A stretch of 9,476 nucleotides of DNA from Fimenecus sp045593645 (GTDB lineage Bacteria > Bacillota > Clostridia > Oscillospirales > Acutalibacteraceae). Shown piece by piece: positions 4,668 through 9,476 of this stretch (the first letter of the stretch is position 1; every line of letters begins with the position of its first letter). The stretch covers positions 1-9,476 of the forward strand of contig JAZNWZ010000110.1 in the NCBI GenBank assembly GCA_045593645.1, read 5' to 3'. Position numbers and translations under genes: made by a program. The notes below the pieces were generated by a model that was not told the origin of the DNA, ran no database searches, and worked only from the letters and a program-made list of their open reading frames with translations.

Positions 4668-6723
4668 ACTTAAAATAAACAGTTGTTATGTCTGTTTCTT
4701 TCAACACACAAACTTTTGAGTTTTCATCTCTTAAAAACTTTTTGGCTTCATTTTCAACATTTGGAAATTTCTGCCCATACAAAATTATTATATCATACTC
4801 TTTATTATTTTCCAAGTAATTTTCTAATTTATCACCATTTATAATCAACATAAGTTTATTACCTTGTGATATTTCAACCGTATTCTCATCAATTACATTT
4901 ACAAAAACATTATCGCAAAATGTTATTTTATCTACATTTGCTTGTATTTCCGTTTTGCCAAAAGAGTTATAAATAAGCGATTTATCAACCGAATTATCGT
5001 CAATGTTGTCTACTAAACAAATCTTATCAAAGTTCTTTCCGTTATGTGAATTCAAGGCATTATTTAGCATAAAGACATTGTTTTTACTTACATTGCCAAC
5101 AAGAAGGTTTTCATTGTCATAATTCAACACGATTGCTAAATTATCATTAACCACTAACACATCAACAGAAAGGTGTATTTTTTCATAATGTGTTGTAAAA
5201 ATTGTTGTTGCAACGAAACTGACTACAATTATTGCAACAACAGGCTTTAATATATTCTTTTTAAGCTTGTATGCAACATAAGAAACTGCCAAAAGCAAAA
5301 GAGACACGAGTAAAAACATTTTAAAAGCATCATATTCAACACAGATTGTTGACCATTTTTGCATACCTATTTTTTCAGCAAAGAATTTTAAGAATTGTGA
5401 TAAACACCCTGTTATTAAAAAAGTTCCCTTTGCCAACAAAGACAAGTTTAGCAAATGAAAAGCAACACCGACCAATGTTGACACCATCAAAAGCATTGCC
5501 AAATCAACCATAACTAAATTTGAAATTATAGATACAACTGAAACCATTGAAAATTCTAAAACAAATATTGGTAATGTAAAGGCAAATGCAGAAAGGCTTA
5601 CCAAAATACTTGTCATTACAAATTCACATATGAAATTTTTAAGATGTGGTCCTATTCTTTCGTGCTCTAAAAGCCAGTTTTCCATTCTGTTTTCAAGGAT
5701 AACGATGCCAAGCGTTGAAGCAACAGACAACCACATCGACAAAGAATGAGCATTAAACGGATTTGCAATTAAAAGTACTGTTATTGCAATACCTATTGAG
5801 TTAATACTATCTGCTTTTACTGAAAATAACGGAGCTATCAATACAATAACAGCCATTATTCCTGCTCTCACTACTGATGGAGTAAAACCGGTTATTAAAG
5901 AATAAAAAAGTATCCACAACACACCTGCAGGAATAGACAATTTATTAAGTCTTTTTGATTTTGAGAATAAGCTTACTATTAATGCAGTCCAAATTGTCAT
6001 ATGAAGACCTGAAACAACCAGTAAATGAGTTGTGCCTGCATAGTTAAAGGTTTTAATTGTATAATCCGATATTTCTTTTCTTGTGCCTACTGTCATAGCA
6101 TTTGCGATTGCACCGTTTTCATTAGGCATATAATTTGAAACTGTATTTGTAAAATAAGTTTTGATTTTTCCAATATTAAATCGAAGCCAATCCTTTTCTC
6201 CCGTTGAAAATATTGGATATTGTCCCTGATTATCAAAGCAAATTCCATACACATTATCTGAAAGTGATTTTTCAAAAAGGTCTCCGTTTTCTGCAGAAAG
6301 AGTTATTAAAAGCTCACCTTTTACCTTTTCACCTTGCACTATATTTTTATTTTCTTGTGTAACATAGCAAATTTTAAAATTGACATTTTCACCATTTATT
6401 TTATTGATTTTTAGAATATATGTATTGGCATAAGCCGAGTGTGTAGGTGTTTCACAAACAACACCTTCTATATTGCTCAACTGATTAAAATACTTCATAT
6501 TCTTTGTTATTTCAAACTGTGATAGCAACAAAGAAAAACAGAATATCAAAACTGCGCAAAGTCCAAGAATAAAATGTATATTTTTTCTTATTTTCTTAAA
6601 AAACAGCAAAGAAAAAGCGACTATTATCGCTATTGTAACGATAACGGTCGCTTTAATACTTAAATTACAGAGAAAAAGAGCCACTGCGAGCATTGTAAAA
6701 CCAATTACTGCAAAAGGTCTCAT
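4666..6723 (-). CDS. comEC: ComEC/Rec2-family DNA uptake channel with a degenerate C-terminal domain
   Basis: This 685-residue polytopic membrane protein would carry single-stranded DNA across the cytoplasmic membrane during transformation. Hydrophobic segments lie at about 3-43 and 51-68. An extracytoplasmic OB-like region follows (about 78-175, the DUF4131 area). The channel 'Competence' domain (about 205-485) includes GTTHLLVVSGLHMTIW (230-245) and the TPSVVRAGIM motif (281-290). A last hydrophobic segment lies near 492-509. Residues 515-685 sit where most Bacillota ComEC proteins carry a metallo-beta-lactamase nuclease domain. Here the fold outline seems present (SVDVLVVNDNLAIVL at 519-533, LMLIINGDKLENYL at 624-637), but no HxHxDH or later HHGS-type motif exists, and only His512, His517 and His560 occur after residue 510. 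The start has GGGGGAG 4 nt upstream, beginning just after the HIT stop. Loss of nuclease activity is inferred; the channel itself looks complete. Confidence 0.88.
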   Translation of the reverse strand: MRPFAVIGFTMLAVALFLCNLSIKATVIVTIAIIVAFSLLFFKKIRKNIHFILGLCAVLIFCFSLLLSQFEITKNMKYFNQLSNIEGVVCETPTHSAYANTYILKINKINGENVNFKICYVTQENKNIVQGEKVKGELLITLSAENGDLFEKSLSDNVYGICFDNQGQYPIFSTGEKDWLRFNIGKIKTYFTNTVSNYMPNENGAIANAMTVGTRKEISDYTIKTFNYAGTTHLLVVSGLHMTIWTALIVSLFSKSKRLNKLSIPAGVLWILFYSLITGFTPSVVRAGIMAVIVLIAPLFSVKADSINSIGIAITVLLIANPFNAHSLSMWLSVASTLGIVILENRMENWLLEHERIGPHLKNFICEFVMTSILVSLSAFAFTLPIFVLEFSMVSVVSIISNLVMVDLAMLLMVSTLVGVAFHLLNLSLLAKGTFLITGCLSQFLKFFAEKIGMQKWSTICVEYDAFKMFLLVSLLLLAVSYVAYKLKKNILKPVVAIIVVSFVATTIFTTHYEKIHLSVDVLVVNDNLAIVLNYDNENLLVGNVSKNNVFMLNNALNSHNGKNFDKICLVDNIDDNSVDKSLIYNSFGKTEIQANVDKITFCDNVFVNVIDENTVEISQGNKLMLIINGDKLENYLENNKEYDIIILYGQKFPNVENEAKKFLRDENSKVCVLKETDITTVYFK

Positions 6724-6735
6724 TTTTCTCCCCCA

Positions 6736-7074
6736 TTAAACAAGTTTTTCTGAAAGATTATCCCCGCTTAAGATATGGAAATGAATGTGCTTAACAGTTT
6801 GACCTGCTTTATCACCACAGTTGTTAATTACTCTGTAGCTATCAACACCACTGAGTTTTGCGATTTCAGGAATCTTCGCGAAAATGTAGCCAACGATTTC
6901 ACAATTTTCCATTGTTATATCATTTGCACTACTTGCAACATGGTCTTTAGGAATTACAAGCACATGTGTTTCTGCTTGAGGAGCAATATCACGGAATGCA
7001 AGGATTTTTTCATCCTCATAAACCTTATTTGATGGGATTTCACCATTTGCTATTTTACAAAAAAGACAATCCAT
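6736..7074 (-). CDS. HIT-family (Hint-like) nucleotide hydrolase
   Basis: This 112-residue histidine-triad protein is expected to hydrolyse nucleotide phosphoramidates such as AMP-lysine-type or aminoacyl-AMP adducts, as Hint proteins do, in the cytosol. The triad HIHFHIL (residues 96-102) has His98 as the catalytic centre. The opening MDCLFCKIANGEIPS is the standard Hint start. Cys3, Cys6, His45 and His96 are candidate zinc ligands, the common bacterial pattern. Two ATGs are possible. The one at 7080 would sit 1 nt from the Shine-Dalgarno, whereas the one at 7074 has ideal 7-nt spacing and gives the family N-terminus, so 7074 is chosen. The gene begins 11 nt after alaS. Because Hint enzymes act on aminoacyl-adenylates, being next to an aminoacyl-tRNA synthetase is suggestive, but the link is inference. 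Confidence 0.92.
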   Translation of the reverse strand: MDCLFCKIANGEIPSNKVYEDEKILAFRDIAPQAETHVLVIPKDHVASSANDITMENCEIVGYIFAKIPEIAKLSGVDSYRVINNCGDKAGQTVKHIHFHILSGDNLSEKLV

Positions 7075-7081
7075 AATCATT

Positions 7082-7087
7082 CTCCTT
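7082..7087 (-). promoter_or_regulatory. Shine-Dalgarno on the alaS stop codon that decides the HIT start
   Basis: The minus strand reads TAAGGAGAATGATTATGG. The alaS stop TAA (7088-7086) shares its final two bases with AAGGAG. The second ATG (7074) is 7 nt from GGAG and the first (7080) only 1 nt, so the second is the likely initiator and coupling to alaS termination is expected. Confidence 0.75.
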
Positions 7088-9476
7088 ATTTAACCATTGT
7101 TGCAACGATTTCTTTTGCAGACATTAAAGCGTCATCAATCTTTGAAATTTCTTTACCGCCTGCCATAGCCATATCAGGTTTACCGCCACCGCTACCGCCT
7201 GCAACTTTTGCAACTTCACGAACAATGTTACCTGCGTGAGCACCGTTTGCGATTGCATCTTTACCACAAGCACAAGCAAATGAGCAAGTTCCCTTTTCTG
7301 CATTTGAGCCTGCAATAACAGCAACTGTGTTAGGAGCAGAATCTCTTGCAGTTTCAGCCATAGAACGAAGACCGTTAGCATCAAGTTCACCTGCATAGTA
7401 AACTACAAGCTGAACGTCATTTACATCAATAGCCCCTGCCATAATGCCTGCAGTTTTGAATGAGTTAATTTCTGCTTTAAGTTTTTCTATTTCTTTTTCT
7501 TTTGCTTTAAGGTCATTTGCAACTGCAACTGCTTTTTGTGGAAGTGCAGAAACATTACCTACCTTGAAAGCATCAGCAGTTGTATAAAGAATCTCGTTCT
7601 TTTCGTCAATATACTTAAGAACATTTTTGCCCGTTACTGCTTGAATTCTACGAACACCTGCTGCAACTGATGATTCAGAAACAATCTTGAAAAGACCGAT
7701 TTTGCCTGTATTGTCAACGTGAGTACCACCACAAAGTTCTGTTGAGAAATCCCCTGCCTTAACTACACGAACAACATCGCCATATTTTTCACCGAAAAGT
7801 GCCATAGCACCCATAGCCTTTGCCTCATCAATAGGCATTTCCTTAATAAGCATCTCTGTGGCATTAAGGATTTCTTCGTTAACAAGGTCCTCAACTGCTT
7901 TGAGCTCATCACCTGTCATACCTGTGAAGTGAGTAAAGTCGAAACGAACCTCATTTGCATCAACAAGTTGACCTGCTTGTTCAACATGAGTGCCAAGAAC
8001 AGAACGAAGTGCTGCTTGAAGAAGGTGTGCAGAAGTATGATTTCTCATAATTGCTTTTCTGTTTTCTTCATTGTATGTGGTTGTTGCTGTATCGCCAACC
8101 TTTATAGCATCACCATTGAGAGTACCGTGGTGAAGAACTACACCATCAGCATCTTTTGTTGTATTTGTTACTTCAAATGTGCTGTCTCCAATTGTAATAA
8201 CGCCATTGTCGCCAACTTGTCCACCACTTTCAGCATAGAAAGATGTTTTGTTGAAAACAAGAATTGCATCCCCTGATTCAACAAAATCTACTCTTTCGCC
8301 ATTTGAAACGAGAGCTACAACAGTAGCATCTGTGTTGTTTTCTGTGTAGCCTGTGAACTCTGTCTTTGCAATATCTTTAAATGAAACACCACTGTTTCTC
8401 CAGTCTGTTTCAGCACCATCACGCTTAACTGATTTTGCTTTCATTCTTGCTTCTTCAACAAGAGCCTTAAACTTTTCTTCGTCAACTGTCATATTATTTT
8501 CAGCTACGATTTCTTTTGTAAGGTCAATTGGGAAACCAAAAGTATCTTGAAGCTTGAAAGCATCTTCGCCTGAAAGAACATTGTCTTTTGAGTTAGCCAT
8601 CATTTCGTTAAGAAGACCTAAACCACTATCGATAGTCTTATAGAAGCTTTCTTCTTCCATTGAAATAACTTTTTTAATATAATCTTGCTTTTCAACAAGG
8701 TTTGGATATGCATTTGCATTTTCCTTGATTACAGTTTCACAAACTTCTGAAAGGAATGGTCTGTCAATGCCGATAAGTCTTCCGTGACGAGCTGCACGAC
8801 GAAGTAATCTACGAAGAACATAACCACGACCAGAGTTTGATGGAAGAACGCCATCACCAACCATAAATGTTGTACTACGGATATGGTCAGTAATAACACG
8901 AAGTGAAATATCCTTTTTAGCATCCTTATGATATTCAATACCTGAAATATCAATAATATGCTTCATAATATTCTGTACTGTATCAACCTCGAAAAGATTG
9001 TCAACATCCTGCATAATACAAGCAAGACGCTCAAGACCCATACCAGTGTCAATATTAGGGTTTGCAAGACGAGTATAGTTATTGTTACCGTCATTTTCAA
9101 ACTGTGTGAAAACAAGGTTCCAAACTTCAATAAATCTGTCGCACTCACAACCTACTTTACAGTCAGGACTGCCACAGCCTTTGTCTGGGCCACGGTCAAA
9201 GTAAATTTCTGAGCAAGGACCACAAGGACCTGCACCATGCTCCCAGAAATTATCTTCTTTACCAAAACGAACCATATGTGATGGGTCAACGCCTACCTCT
9301 TTAGTCCAAATATCAAATGCTTCGTCATCCTCAATATAAACGCTGACATAAAGTAATTCTTCAGGAATTTCAAGTACCTTTGTGAAGAATTCCCAAGCCC
9401 AAGCAGTTGCTTCGTGCTTGAAGTAATCACCGAATGAAAAGTTACCGAGCATCTCAAAATATGTGCCGTGTCTTGC
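7086..9476 (-). CDS. alaS: Alanyl-tRNA synthetase (N-terminus outside window)
   Basis: The reading frame stays open to the window edge. The first visible codons read ARHGTYFEMLGNFSFGDYFK, so the apparent internal ATG at 9452 is not the start. About 80 to 85 N-terminal residues are missing compared with E. coli AlaRS; the 796 visible residues plus these give the normal size near 880. The enzyme charges tRNA-Ala with alanine. Visible parts in order: class II catalytic core with CGPCSEIYFD; motif 3 GRGYVLRRLLRRAARHGRLIG (near 8780-8840); the editing domain with HTSAH (8025-8039) and CGGTH (7719-7733), the four metal ligands that clear Ser- and Gly-tRNA; a coiled coil near KAKEKEIEKLKAEI; and the C-terminal glycine-rich GGSGGGKPDMAMAGG (DHHA1/C-Ala). 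Everything seen is intact. It leads the run of genes seen here; its promoter and any T-box leader are outside the window. Confidence 0.97.
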   Translation of the reverse strand, partial: ARHGTYFEMLGNFSFGDYFKHEATAWAWEFFTKVLEIPEELLYVSVYIEDDEAFDIWTKEVGVDPSHMVRFGKEDNFWEHGAGPCGPCSEIYFDRGPDKGCGSPDCKVGCECDRFIEVWNLVFTQFENDGNNNYTRLANPNIDTGMGLERLACIMQDVDNLFEVDTVQNIMKHIIDISGIEYHKDAKKDISLRVITDHIRSTTFMVGDGVLPSNSGRGYVLRRLLRRAARHGRLIGIDRPFLSEVCETVIKENANAYPNLVEKQDYIKKVISMEEESFYKTIDSGLGLLNEMMANSKDNVLSGEDAFKLQDTFGFPIDLTKEIVAENNMTVDEEKFKALVEEARMKAKSVKRDGAETDWRNSGVSFKDIAKTEFTGYTENNTDATVVALVSNGERVDFVESGDAILVFNKTSFYAESGGQVGDNGVITIGDSTFEVTNTTKDADGVVLHHGTLNGDAIKVGDTATTTYNEENRKAIMRNHTSAHLLQAALRSVLGTHVEQAGQLVDANEVRFDFTHFTGMTGDELKAVEDLVNEEILNATEMLIKEMPIDEAKAMGAMALFGEKYGDVVRVVKAGDFSTELCGGTHVDNTGKIGLFKIVSESSVAAGVRRIQAVTGKNVLKYIDEKNEILYTTADAFKVGNVSALPQKAVAVANDLKAKEKEIEKLKAEINSFKTAGIMAGAIDVNDVQLVVYYAGELDANGLRSMAETARDSAPNTVAVIAGSNAEKGTCSFACACGKDAIANGAHAGNIVREVAKVAGGSGGGKPDMAMAGGKEISKIDDALMSAKEIVATMVK

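Noticed and set aside
7929..9212. Plus- and minus-strand ORFs inside alaS (65-115 codons)
   Set aside because: The alaS frame is unambiguous over the whole stretch, and these overlapping frames show no protein-family features.
9450..9452. ATG at 9452 as the alaS start
   Set aside because: The codons upstream to the window edge read ARHGTYFE, the conserved AlaRS sequence, so the frame continues outside the window and this Met is internal.
1..9476. A novel defence, mobile or biosynthetic system
   Set aside because: All genes belong to recognisable housekeeping or common metabolic families, packed in ordinary operons. No transposase, integrase, toxin-antitoxin pair, phage gene or defence-type nuclease is visible.

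Overview
The window is an AT-rich bacterial chromosomal segment in which every convincing gene lies on the minus strand, so the transcription order runs from high to low coordinates. Protein character, Shine-Dalgarno sites of the AGGAG type, an RNase M5-like Toprim protein and the G/C-rich hairpin repeats at the left edge suggest a low-GC Bacillota, probably a gut-type Clostridia of the Oscillospiraceae/Ruminococcaceae kind. That taxonomic call is an inference from family resemblance, not from a database search.

Right block (about 9476 down to 2999), one tightly packed operon-like run: alaS (alanyl-tRNA synthetase, N-terminus cut by the window edge), a HIT-family nucleotide hydrolase, comEC (DNA-uptake channel), holA (DNA polymerase III delta, the clamp-loader subunit) and an RNase M5-like Toprim protein. 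Junctions are 5 to 12 nt, or overlap if upstream starts are used. Two junctions (alaS/HIT and comEC/holA) place the Shine-Dalgarno sequence on the upstream stop codon. The theme is housekeeping nucleic-acid and translation functions. comEC is the oddest member: its channel core looks intact, but the C-terminal metallo-beta-lactamase-like region has no recognisable metal-binding histidines.

Middle gap (2912-2998): a clear sigma-A type promoter with an extended -10 (TGATATAAT) on the minus strand. It starts a second transcription unit: a long-chain acyl-CoA synthetase (AMP-forming), an iron-sulfur flavoprotein with a CX2CX2CX5C motif, and a small thioredoxin whose start overlaps the flavoprotein end by 14 nt. 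The unit closes with a 14-bp perfect hairpin terminator whose stem begins one base after the thioredoxin stop codon. The last two genes suggest a small thiol/flavin redox pair attached to a lipid-activation gene.

Left edge (1-213): non-coding. It holds two inverted copies of a hairpin-forming G/C-rich repeat (REP/BIME-like; the first copy is cut by the window edge), then a short heptamer tandem repeat (TTTGCRY x4). I see no tRNA, rRNA, CRISPR array, transposase, phage gene or recognisable defence system. Most of the window is ordinary core genome. The items most worth a second look are the degenerate ComEC C-terminus and the paired hairpin repeats.
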